Assembly (NCBI GenBank): GCA_025345505.1
Contig: JANVCC010000018.1
Coordinates: forward strand, 62,582,031 to 62,646,030
Direction of reading: 5' to 3'
DNA from: Todiramphus chloris collaris
Lineage: Eukaryota; Chordata; Aves; Coraciiformes; Alcedinidae
DNA: 64,000 nt
This document shows positions 48,947 to 60,320 of the stretch, piece by piece. The first letter of the stretch is position 1. Each line of letters begins with the position of its first letter. A model generated the notes under the pieces. The model was not told the origin of the DNA. It did no database searches and saw only the letters and a list, made by a program, of their open reading frames with translations. A program made the position numbers and the translations under genes.

Positions 48947-51900
48947 GTAATTCTTCTACAATTTTTCACTTTTCTTCAGAAAAATCTCACTTGACAGGTA
49001 GCTTCTCAGATGCAACAGTTGTGGACAGCATGGAGTAGCAGGAACAAGAGTGAGAACTGTCAAAGATCCCTCTTTTGATGAGTTATTTTTAACCGAGTCA
49101 AGTCTCTGACCCAGTTCTCTTCAAGGCTACACAAACCTTGGCACATGGTGGCACACAAGGAAAAAAAAATTGCCGACAGGACAAAAAATTGCCACTAAAA
49201 GAAACAGTCCAAGTATTGCCCTGAATTCTGTGTTTCAGCACTAACAGCATGTGCGACATACAGCATTGTATATGACAAATATTTAAAGTCTCACGCATAT
49301 CTGAAGATAATTTGCAAAATGTATTTATGAAGGATATCCAGAACTGCTAAGTTTAATTCAGTAAGTATGAAGCAAAAAACCTACACGTGCTGAACAGCAA
49401 GTATAACATTACTTCTAATACATACATTTATCTTATTAGGTACTTAAGAAGCATAGTAGTAAATATAGTTAATTAGTTGATACTAGTAATTCCCAGGCAC
49501 GGGCTATATTTGGGACATTGTTGTACTTTGTTGCATAACAAGTAGTCAGGTCTTTCTTTTAAGTCTTACTGACTGTCCCGTGAAGATGGATCTCATTCAA
49601 TGCCATAAGCCTGACTTCACAACAGAGGCCTTTAAAGAAATAAAGCCAATAGTATTGGAGGACTTCCAAGACAACACACACTTTCTGGCAATGAACTATT
49701 TAGAGTCTCCTGCTGTCTGAGCCTCTCCTAATACTCCTCCGCCCTTGATTATCACGCTGCATGTATCCACAGTGGAAGCAGACTGCTAAAATACCAACAG
49801 GAAGAAAAAGCTACTCATCAGCCCTGACAATTATTCTTTATAGATACTTAGAACTAAACTTTCCCATTTCATGGGTCATTTCAGGTTCAAACATACATAT
49901 GTTTCAATCAATGAAATTTCAGAATTAATCACATCAGAAATAAAGAAAGAGCTGTTGAAAAAAAATGACCTGGTATTTTAAGCCTCAGAGTAATGATTCT
50001 GCCCCTGTATTTCGGAATCCATTTTACAAAAGCATCCCCTTCCCAAGTAAGGGCTGGCAGATTTGGAGCCATGCTTTCGCTGTTAATAGAAAAGCAGCAA
50101 GAAGCACTGAAATTTTGAAACTCTGATTTATGACAGATGCACATAAATACATACATATCTTCACATGTGAGCATGTTGAACACCAAACGCATAGAAAACC
50201 CCATGGAATTGTCACCTACTACAGTAATTTTTAAAGCAGTTATATTTTAGGTTATTCCTGACCTCAACCTGTTCCAAAAGTGGTCTTCAACACCTTCTGC
50301 TGCTCCTGGTAGCATGTATATTCATGGTTGATTAGCCTTGCTTATCACTTTCTAATGCAGTAGCTTTGATTTTTCCATTTGCAATCAAAGTTTGTGGTCT
50401 TGCTAACAGCTCCTGCAAAAGCTGTTACAAGGCATACACATACACATGAATCTTACCTGCCTCTTATGCAGAGCTCTGCAGCTCTCTAGAGGTCGTTGGT
50501 TCCTTCTTGATGTGGTGGTACATGGTAACCACCATCAGTCAATCCACAAAGATGAGACAGACGCACCCTACACGCCACTACAAAAAAGTTCAATATAGTG
50601 ATTTAGAAGGGCCATTTCTCCAAAGATCTAGAGCCACAGACTGTCCTGCTTGACTGTAACTCAAACAAATTATTGACAAATACCTTCACAAAAGAGGACA
50701 GAATAAAGCAGCACATGCATTTCTGACACGTTCAACAGCACCAACAAAGAAAAATCCAGACGGCCACATAAATGCTTATTTAGAAAGCTGCCACTGTCCT
50801 CCAAAATAAAGAGTCATAGCTGGTAGACCTCAAGGCAAAGTTGCTCTTCGCTTGTATTGAGATTCTCCCTACTGCTGTTCTTTTGAAGTGTAGGTGCTCA
50901 TGAGAAAGGTACCTTACAAGCAGTAATTAATCAAGCAGCAAGAAGAACTGGAAATAAAGAAAAAATAACACAACAAAAAACCAACACCAAGCCATAAAAA
51001 CAAACACCACACAACTGAAGCAGTAAAAGACAGCCTGAGGACCTGCAAGAAACATTGCTAATTCTTGATGCATCAAGAGAGGTTCTTTTAAAAGGAGATA
51101 CTCCACACACTTGTCTCCTCTTCCTATTACATTACTTCTTAACCTAAACAGCTCCTCCCTCCTCTGCTCTCAGCTGCAGTTTCCCCATTTCTGAACACTA
51201 ACTGTTGCTCAGTTGTCTGATCACACAGTAGGATTACTCCACTCAGTAAGCCAGCAAAAAATTACTGTGTTAGTTATCTGCTCTTTTATTAAACTGAATC
51301 TGTCTACTGTACAACCAACAAAACACCTCAGCAGCTACAAGGCACATGGGAACACGTGGCTGGTAGCAACAGCTTGTTCATTGGACTCTAAACTTCTTGT
51401 AAGGCTACACCCTCAAGAAACTTTTGTTTTGCATTTAAGAGGGGCAGAAAAGACAGAATGTCACATCAAGAGCACTTGCAACTCCAACTTCTTTGCCTCG
51501 CCCAAAGAAATCCTCCTTATAAGGGAAAGATAAATTCACGTATCAGGCTGCTAAGCGTTTTCCTCAAAACAAGGGTGTCTCCTTTTTCCTGGTGGTGCCA
51601 TGAAGAGTTCAAGCAATCGGAGATGAGGAAACACACTTTAGCAAGAACTCTCCATGCCTGAGACAACTGGAGACTCTAGGATGATACTATAACACTTAAG
51701 TGTTTGTATCTTCTAGAATAGACAGTAGCAGTTAAAGTATCCATATAAGCACCAAGAAAGCACCTAGCTTCAGCAAGCACTGGAGAGGTATTTTACAGCA
51801 ATAATCTATTTAGTACTTCAAAATATTACTCTAAGAACAGTGCAAGAGAGGGCATACAGATGTTCAAATTGTGGATGCTCCTGCCACACAGCATTAAGTT

Positions 51901-52727
51901 GAATAATTTTCCTGCAAAATTTCTAGTTAAGTGCTAAATGTTGAAGAGAGCAGCATTTATAAAGACATTTTCATTCCTTTCAGGACTCCTTTATAACTGA
52001 AGCATTCCAGTGATTGATACTCCTTGCTAATAATTATTTTCTTTCTTTTGTGATTTTAGTATTTTCTCCACACATCACCTTTCATCACTATGCCAGAACA
52101 AACATAAGACAGAAAAGCTTCAAACAATGAGCACAAGCTTCTGGTTTTTTGCTAAAGTAAAAAGTAAAAAAAATAAGGCATTCTCTGACCACAGAATTAA
52201 TGGTCATGCTGTGGCCTGGCCAAACAGGACTGCTCAGACTGGGTCTTGTTATTCCCGAGCACATCCACACAAGTTCACCTGAAGCTGTTGTGCCTATTAC
52301 TTTACATTGCTTTCCCATATCAATCTGTTTTCCCCTGAACATCAATCTGACCAGCGTTAATTAGTTCACTTTGCACCGGTCTCCTTCTCCCAATAAGGCC
52401 TACAAGTTTTCCTCAGTTGAAGTTCAAAAAACTGTACATTTACAGAGGCACATATGAGACTCAGAACAGAGCTGCTAACACTAGAACCTAAATAATTTAA
52501 GACATTTTAATTCGGAATAAAATCAAGCTGTACACACTATTGCAGCAAGAACAAACCATTCCACAAAATTCAAAATAGTCTGAAGCAGGAATAAGTCAGC
52601 ACCTAATGCTAAATTTTATGCAACTCAGTCCTGGTCACCCTTTCCCAGGATTACGGAAGTTGAAAGATGTAGCTGAGTCTACTCATTGCTCTGTTACCAT
52701 ACTTCAAGAACATTTTGGATGTCTAAA

Positions 52728-53206
52728 GTCCACTTCTGTTTAACATCTTCATCAGTTATGTTGATGAGGGGATAGAATGCACCCTCAGTAAGTTAGCATA
52801 CAACACCAAGTTAGGTGGGAGTGTTGATCTGCTTGATGATAGGGAGGCTCTGCAGAGGGACTTAAGACAGACTGGATTGATGGGCTAAGGTCAATTATAT
52901 GAGGTTCAACAAGGCCAAGTGCCAGGTCCCGCACTAGAGACACCACAACCCCATGCAACACTACAGGCTTGGAAAAGAGTGGCTGGAAAGATTCCGGCAA
53001 AAAAGGACCTGGGCGTACTGATAGACAAGTGGCTGAATATGAGCCAGCAGTGTGCCCAGGTGGCCAAGAAGGCCAATGGCATCCTGGCTTGTATCAGAAA
53101 TAATCTGGCCAGCAGGACCAGGGAGGTGATTGTCCCTCTGTACTCAGCATTGCTGAGGCCACACCTCAAGTACTGTGTTCAATTTTGGGCACTGCACTAT
53201 AAGACA
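52728..53206 (+). mobile_element. CR1 LINE internal fragment lacking its 3' end
   Basis: It begins near CCACTTCTGTTTAACATCTT, passes CAACACCAAGTTAGGTGGGA (the RT 3' part), CAGTGTGCCCAGGTGGCCAA, GGCCAATGGCATCCTGGCTT and CTGTGTTCAATTTTGGGC, and stops at CACTATAAGACAC. The part shared with the copy at 18263 continues there for another 450 bases, so this copy has lost its 3' end by deletion or rearrangement. The frame is broken and it has no coding capacity. Confidence 0.9.
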
Positions 53207-56200
53207 CCAAGGTGTAATTTTTTGTATACCAAATACAGGGTAATAATTTAACTCCTGGGACACCAATGTCAGCTGGAAAAACAAGCATGTCACAAACATG
53301 ATCACATCACCAACTCAGTATGTCAATTTAGAAAGAATGACACCGCTGGCTTAATATTACTATGGTCTAAAGAAATGATAAAGGAGAAAGAACAAGTGGG
53401 AAATGCATTCTTACACTAATTGTTACTGGAACTCCAGTAAGAAAAATCTGATTGTCAACATACTGCTCCCACACTCACTTCTGACTTCAAACTTATTTAA
53501 GTGAAGAGCAGAACTCCAATTTGAAGTCTAGGAATTCTAGAAGGACTAATCCGAATGGCAAATATTTATGACCTAGTAGGTATGAAACTTGTCTGTAAGG
53601 ACCAGTATTTTGAAAGCTAGCAAATATAATTGATAAGTCATAGAGATCATCAGCAAAGTCCTGCAGTTTCACAGTAATCTGCAGTAATATTTATTGAAGA
53701 TTAGACTGAGATGATGGTATGTTTGTCATTTTTCACAGACAGCGGGTGAAGTGCTCAAGCTTCTAATACAAAAGAATAAGCTTTACAGGAAAAAGATCAA
53801 GTTTATAATCCATAATTCTGTAAAGCTAACATGATTCTAAGACATCTGCATTTACCAAAGGCCCTGGTATTTCTGAATAGATTTTAGAACCCTACCTAGT
53901 CCTGTCAGAATGGATATTAATCATCCCTGGTGTCAACTGATGACACATTTAAAAAGAAAAAAGTAAACTGTTTTCAAACAAAGCTGAGCTGTGATACTTG
54001 AAAGCAGCTGAGGAATTATTTCCCATATAAGTGAGTATACAGTATGAATGCAATTACAAAGGCTCAAAAACAATTACACTGAGAAATCAGGTGGAAACAA
54101 ATAGAAGTCTAATAGACTTAATCTACACTCCTAAAGTTTTGCCATTAACTTCGTGCCTTTTGTTTCCAAAACAGTGATTATTCTCTGACTAAATGCTGCT
54201 GAGATACGAGACTACTCTAACAAACCATAAATAGAAAATTATTTGCAGCCCACTATAGTCTCTGTGAAGGTAACATTGTTAATTTTTTTTTTTTTTACCA
54301 GAATTCTGCAGAAAACTCAAAGCACAATTCACAGGATACAAAGCAGACTAAGAGCCATTTCTGGAAGTAACAGGAAGTAGACTGCTTATATATCTCATTT
54401 TTATAGAGAAACAAAACTAACCTACTGCACAGCTGAGAGGCAAGAAAAATACACTATTACAGTAATATTTCAAGGGGAAAAAAAAAAAGTATAATTCACA
54501 AATTGGATAATCCTAACTGTGGATCCAGGCACTGTTTGTGCTTACAACAGATTTCTAACAACTCTTATTTCCTAAACAAGAACTGAGATACAGCACAGTA
54601 TGTGCAAACAACCTTTAAATATATAAACATATTTAATTTATGTATGCCTATAATAAAAAGAATCTACAGATTCATCAGCTTTATGACACTCAGGCTAACA
54701 AAATATTCTGAATGATAAAAAAAAATCTACAGTTATACATTTCTACATTTCTTCACCTGCTGTGAATACTGCCTCAGAAAAAAAATCTAAACTAGTTTTT
54801 ATTTAAAATGTCATATAGAACAGTTGTAAGATTTAAAATAAAAACACATAAACCCCAAATGTATGAGTTAGATTCAATTAAGTGATTTCTTTTTAAAATT
54901 TGGGCTTGTTTGCAGATGAGGTAAAGGTCAGTATTAGAAGAGGTAAGCTTTTTAGAAAGCAATTTTTTTAAAAGCATGGGATTTGCAGTGTATAAGGAAT
55001 TCAGATTTCTTACCCCACCAGTTCTGCAAGGATAATAAATTCAAATTAACAAGAACAAGGCTGAGTCTTCTGACTGTATCCACCACACAGATAATCCTAA
55101 GCATGTCCTCGCTCAGCTTCCATTTGCAACTGGCATTCAGTAAATTCTACTGGTTTGATAAAGAGGTAGTCTTTGTGTAGGAAAATTCACTGAACTAACT
55201 GCAACAATAAAATCACTGCAAACAAGTTCTTATTTTCTTAGATCTCTTTCTCTCTACATCCAACAGAGGCCCACATTTTAAATCGAGAACCTACAATTCT
55301 GTTTTGCCGTGTTCTGCCTATGGATTCTATTTCCAACTGTAACGGCACTGCATGCCAGCACGCGAGCTCTGCCACCAGAGGAAATGACCATTCCACGTTC
55401 TCTGTTCCCTACATTTGGCAAAAACTATCACCCCAAGAACAGAAGGCAACATATGCCTGCACCTTAGCTGTTTTTCTGCACAGTGCAGAAATTGTAGCTG
55501 ATGAATGAGTCTTTATGCCAAAGGTCTGGACTTTACAGCGAAGCAGCTACATCACAGGTACATACTTTCTTACACCTTTTGATGTGAAGGCAGCCAACTC
55601 TAGAGACTTGAGGCAGACAACCAGAAACAGTAATTTTTTCCATCACACAGGAACAAACAGAACTAATCTCTCTGTAAAGACTCCTTAGAAATGAAAAAAA
55701 ACAAAGGCTTGCAATTGTCTAAGCAGAGTGAAAAATAGGCTTTATACTAGGTTTTTAATGGCCTAATACAAGCATACTGTATTTGAAGAAACTGGGCATA
55801 ATTATAGGGTTTATCAATCATTTTGAAGACTTTCTAACACTAAATTAGAAGTCAGGTATTGTTGCTGTACAATGCCAGTGCTGAAGATGACCAGTCATTT
55901 TAGAGGAATTACATACAAATACTCCTATATTTGTTGTGTTACAGTTATGTTGTACTTTAAAGCAACATGCCCTGACTCACTAATTTCAGATGAGCATCAT
56001 ACGCACAACTGATTTGCTTCTTGTCTCTCAAAGTTTATACAATTCACAATCAAAGAAAAGAATGCAAGTTCCTAAAATGTTCTGCAATTGAATCACCTAA
56101 ATAGGAATTCTACAAACTGAACAAATGGGACAGCTATTATATCAATCCCGCGCACAATACATTTTTAGCTGACTGTAGCTTTTACAAGCAACTTCACCGC

Positions 56201-59200
56201 CAGTAGAGAGGCACCAAGAACTGGCTTTAATAGCATACCTACACGAGCATTTTACGTCGGATGTGAAACGTGCTTTTGAAGCCAATTTCCCGATGACCCT
56301 CACTGTTCTGGTTGGTATTCTGCAGCCATGTCAGAACAGGCAACTACATTTCTTTTGTACGAAGCTAACCTAGAAGATACGCTCTAGGACTACACCTAAT
56401 GAATCCCAGCTAACATTCAGTATACAGGACCAGGCCAGAACTTTTACCTAAGGAAAGCTTCTGAAATATATATACAGGGCAATGGCAGCTCCTGATGATC
56501 ACTTGCATTTTGTCATACTACTTGCTAATACAAACACCAATGCCCACGCAACTAATCCACAAGCTCAGGCAGCTGAGTCAAGTGAAAAAAATAACTTGAC
56601 AAAACCCCCTAACTTCTGGCTGGACAAGCTCCCTGAACCAGCTCACTGTCTGTTCAAATGAATGTCAGTGCCAGAATAAGGCAGCTCCAATTTCTAGTGG
56701 TTTTAGCTACCATAAAACCAATGCTAGGTCACAACTGAAATACCCAATCGCTCTAGAAAAAGGAAAGTTCTCCTCTTCCCCTCCATCAACAAGTGGCTTT
56801 CCTGCCTTCTTCCTTGTGACAGCACTAATAATATTTCAGCCCCAGTGTTAGCTGACAGAGTTAAAATCATCAAAAAAAAGTGATTTTACATAGTCCCTGA
56901 TGTCAGTGTGCAACAGCATCAGAGACACTAGTGTCTGTACAGAGAAGCAGCACATAGCTGGGGGAAGATGGAACCACCTTCAGTTACAGCTCACCATTAG
57001 ATTGGTTTAGCTGCAATGTGAAACCACACCTTGAGAGCAACTTAAACACTCTGCTAACTGTTGTGAAGTAGCTGCACTTATCCCAGAGCTGCAGGTCTTT
57101 TATCTTAATGCTGATTTCAAGAATGTACACAAAAAGGAAAGACCACAGGTTAATAAAGGCTGGTGTTCTCGTATGTGCAGTTAAGGTTGTAACACCTTCA
57201 GTGCAGTATTTCTGTTCCGGTAATTAAGGCTGTCTTTTTTGCAGATGTGTACTAATTGAACAGCTTTTCTTTTCCACTGTTTTGTTGCTTTGTGAGCATA
57301 TGATTTGTATACAGCAACCATCACTGTTTCAGTCTTCTACACATTTATTTATTCACATTTAATAGGCAGCTGTCAGCGTTTCTTAGAGGCAGAAATGAGA
57401 AAGATTAGGAACTACCCACATGTATGAACTTTTCCTGTTGCAAGACAGGTATCTCATATAAACATAACTTATTGCAGGAAAGGCTGCACATATATCCAGG
57501 CTTTAAACCACAGGACTTGCAAGCAAAACAAATTATGTGTCTAAAAATGCAAATGTCACACATTTTCACTTCCAACAGAATCAATTCTGAATTATTCAAA
57601 GGCATCTACCAACCTGTACTACTAGAGGAAAAACTTCAAGGTGGTTCCGCAGAAATACTTGGTCCCCAATCAGCAGCTCTGTGCTATGTTCTGCACACCT
57701 ACAAAGGTACTTAGCATTCATGTGACTAGTACTACACTTGCATTCCAGGATTACATAAGAATTGGGTAACTGAATCAAGTTCCTTTCCCCACAAGCATCA
57801 GGTACTTCAAATGAACAGGTAAGAACACAGCACCACGTGGTCAGAAGAAAATTCCATCCCCCTCACAGGGCTTCCTTATTTCTTAAACTTTATCATCTTC
57901 AAGTTTTAGTTACACAGTGACAGCTTCTGAAGCATCAAATGAAGTTTCTCTCTGAAGGACCCACATCCAGTGCATTCACACCTGTGTCAACCTGAGGTAC
58001 AGCCATACTTAAAGGAGAACACAAAGTAACTGGACAAGTAGATCCTCTCCCTCCTGAGTACAAGGTACTTTACAGGTGACCAAAAGTGATTGCACAAGAT
58101 ATCTGTAATGGGTCAAACCGCTAAGGGCATTTTGACTTTCTATGTATTATTTACAGGCTCATTCCTCAGGTAATCTAATATCATGTTTGCCATTTTAACT
58201 GCAAGGTTTTCCTTGAGATCACTACAGTGATAAGCCAGATCTGCTTCTTGAGTTAGTTTATTTAGAATCCATGGAATGATGTCCGAGTAGTTTCTCTTCA
58301 AATGCGCTCTATGCTGCAATAAAATACCTGTCCTTCTCTGCAACAGGTAAGGATATAATCTGTGGCCTCTGGTATTCGAAACTCCAAGTACCTCCAAGTC
58401 TTTCCAAGTTCCTGCAATACATACCTGCATAAAACAAAATCTCTAGCACTAGCCTACTTTAACTATACAATGATCCAGACAAGTTTTATGGAAAATAGAT
58501 CATAAATACAACAAACATGCAAACATTCCCTTTCCTGGGATGATTTTTCTGACACTGATTGGTCACGCACAAAGAACAGCAATGGGTGGCCCTTGAGAAA
58601 CCTCATTCATTAATACTGAGCATGCAGACTCTCTTACCATTAAGTCCAGTCTAACAAGTCATCAAATAACAGATTACTAGTTTTACCAGTAAGAAGCATT
58701 TGCTATTCAGCCCTCTTCAACTTCCCTGCATCTTAAACTCCTTTAGCTAACTAAGTTGCTCTTCAGAGCCCAAAACACATCCACAGTAATGCTCATTAAG
58801 TGTGCATATTCTCCTGAAATCTGGCACTAAACTGCAGAATGCAAAAATCTGTGCACTCTATTTCCAGCTACAGTAACTTTAACACTTTGTTAAAAGGTTG
58901 TTTATCTCACTAGGCCAAGGATGAAACTGCTTTACGCATCACGGCTTGTTAGATACAGTTTTACTCACAGCAGGTCAAAACACTACGTAAACTTTAAAGA
59001 ATTTAACAATGACAGGGGGAACTGCAGAAGCAGCAAATTATTACAAATAGCTGTTTATTAGAACAGTTCACTGGGAATACTTTGCTCAAATAATTACACA
59101 AGGCACATAAGAGCAGGCTCTCCCTTCACACAATGAGTATGTTGGTAGCTCTTGTAATCCTGTCACTCCTTTTAGATGTAACCTGGACAAGGTTAAAGTA

Positions 59201-59971
59201 AGTGCTAAAATTGTGCACATATTTCAAGTATGGGCCCGTGTCATTCCCAACACTGCCTTTTTCATTGTGACATTTTTGTTTGTTACATTTTGTTTGTTAC
59301 ATTGTTGTTTGACGACTACAGGTAAGTTAATACCCGCCGGGAACTGATGTCCAAACAAGACTGCATGGCTTAGGTGAGGTGGATCAGCGGCAGTGGCACC
59401 CAACAATACAAACCCAGATTTCCTTCTGTGTTGCTCTTCATCAGCAGACTATGGGGAGAATCTCTCCCGCATCCCCAAAACGCTTTGGGGGGGGGTCTCA
59501 TGCTTTGGATGGCCTCTGCCGCCACAAAGCAAACCAGGCACTTTCCTACCAGTTGCTGGACATGGTCGGCAGAGATTATCAACAGCCTTTCAGTCAGAGG
59601 CCCCACGAGTACATAAAGCGGAGACCTGCTACAGCCATGCTCAGCGCAGAAACTCTCAGCGTCCCCCGCCCTTCCCTCTCCGGAGGAGAGGCTCAGCCTC
59701 CCTCTCCTGCCCGGGCTCAGGTGGCCGGCTCCTGGACCGGACAATAGCTCCCGAGTCTCCTGGCGCGTTCCGCTCCAGCCTCCCCGCCCTGGCCCGCCAC
59801 CGCCGGCAGGACGACCCCGCCACAGGGCTCTCGGGCGAGCGACGGGGCGAGTGCCGAGCCAAGCGCGGCGGAGGGGAGGGGCGGCAGTACCGGACGGGGC
59901 TGTCTCCCCGCGGGCAGTAACGGCGGGGCGGTGCCCGAGCCCGCCGCCCCCCGGGGGCTCTCAACGTCTAC

Positions 59972-60124
59972 CTGCATAACCACGTCGTTGGGCAGCTGCG
60001 CCGCGCGGAAGAGGTCCAGGACCCGCCCGTTGGACGCCACCTTCTTGGTGCTCTCGGTGTCGCAGTAGGAGAAGAGGTCGCAGTAGTAGCGCTGCTCCGC
60101 CTCGCTCAGCGTCAGGCCCTCCAT
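59972..60124 (-). CDS. REPS1: REPS1 coding exon 1: start codon and N-terminal half of EH1
   Basis: Encodes residues 1-51 (153 bases, phase 0 end). It begins [14 protein letters not shown] and ends LPNDVVMQ, the first EF-hand half of EH domain 1. The ATG follows TGTAAG, so -3 is A and +4 is G. The donor is CAG|GTAGAC, usable but weak at +5 (A instead of G). The reading frame stays open upstream of this ATG through a CAG/CGG triplet tract; the ATG is chosen because it matches the start of mammalian REPS1. Confidence 0.96.
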
Positions 60125-60151
60125 CTTACACCTCGGCTCCGCGCGGCGCCG

Positions 60152-60196
60152 CTGCTGCTGCTGCTGCTGCTGCCGCCGCTGCCGCCGCTGCCGCCG
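60152..60196 (-). repeat. REPS1: CAG/CGG triplet tract just upstream of the REPS1 ATG
   Basis: On the minus strand the tract reads mixed CGG and CAG units followed by seven CAG, ending 28 bases before the ATG. In the frame of REPS1 the seven CAG would read as seven Gln. It is most simply a 5' UTR repeat, and length variation is likely. Confidence 0.85.
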
Positions 60197-60231
60197 CCCC
60201 GCATCCAACGGCGGCGACCCGGACGGCGCGA

Positions 60232-60320
60232 GGGGAGGGGGGGGTGGGGCGGGGGGGGGGGGGGGGGGTCGCCCCGCGCTACCCGGCGGGGGGGGGGGGC
60301 GGGGGGGGGGGGGGGGGGGG
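60232..60320 (+). repeat. Poly-G tracts in the REPS1 5' flank
   Basis: Two near-continuous G blocks on the plus strand (about 60232-60268 and 60288-60320) interrupted by single A, T or C, and a GTCGCCCC-type spacer. Further blocks lie at about 60494-60536 and 60747-60768 (22 G). The REPS1 transcript strand is C-rich here, so the G runs are on its template strand. Exact lengths in an assembly are unreliable. Confidence 0.85.

Larger units (their letters stand above)
42416..59971 (-). other. REPS1: REPS1 first intron, 17.6 kb
   Basis: The longest intron. It holds an old CR1 fragment (about 43.54-44.21 kb, minus), a short CR1 3' end (47.07-47.29 kb, minus), a solo LTR (48179-48946), a CR1 fragment (52.73-53.21 kb, plus), an A/C-rich stretch at 46068-46150, and at its 5' end the CpG island shore. 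The remainder (49-52.7 and 53.3-59.3 kb) is AT-rich with no recognisable feature. Long first introns often carry enhancers, but nothing in the sequence alone identifies one. Confidence 0.8.

Noticed and set aside
57424..57714. 96-codon plus-strand open frame in REPS1 intron 1
   Set aside because: No recognisable motif, and it is of a length that occurs by chance repeatedly in this window.
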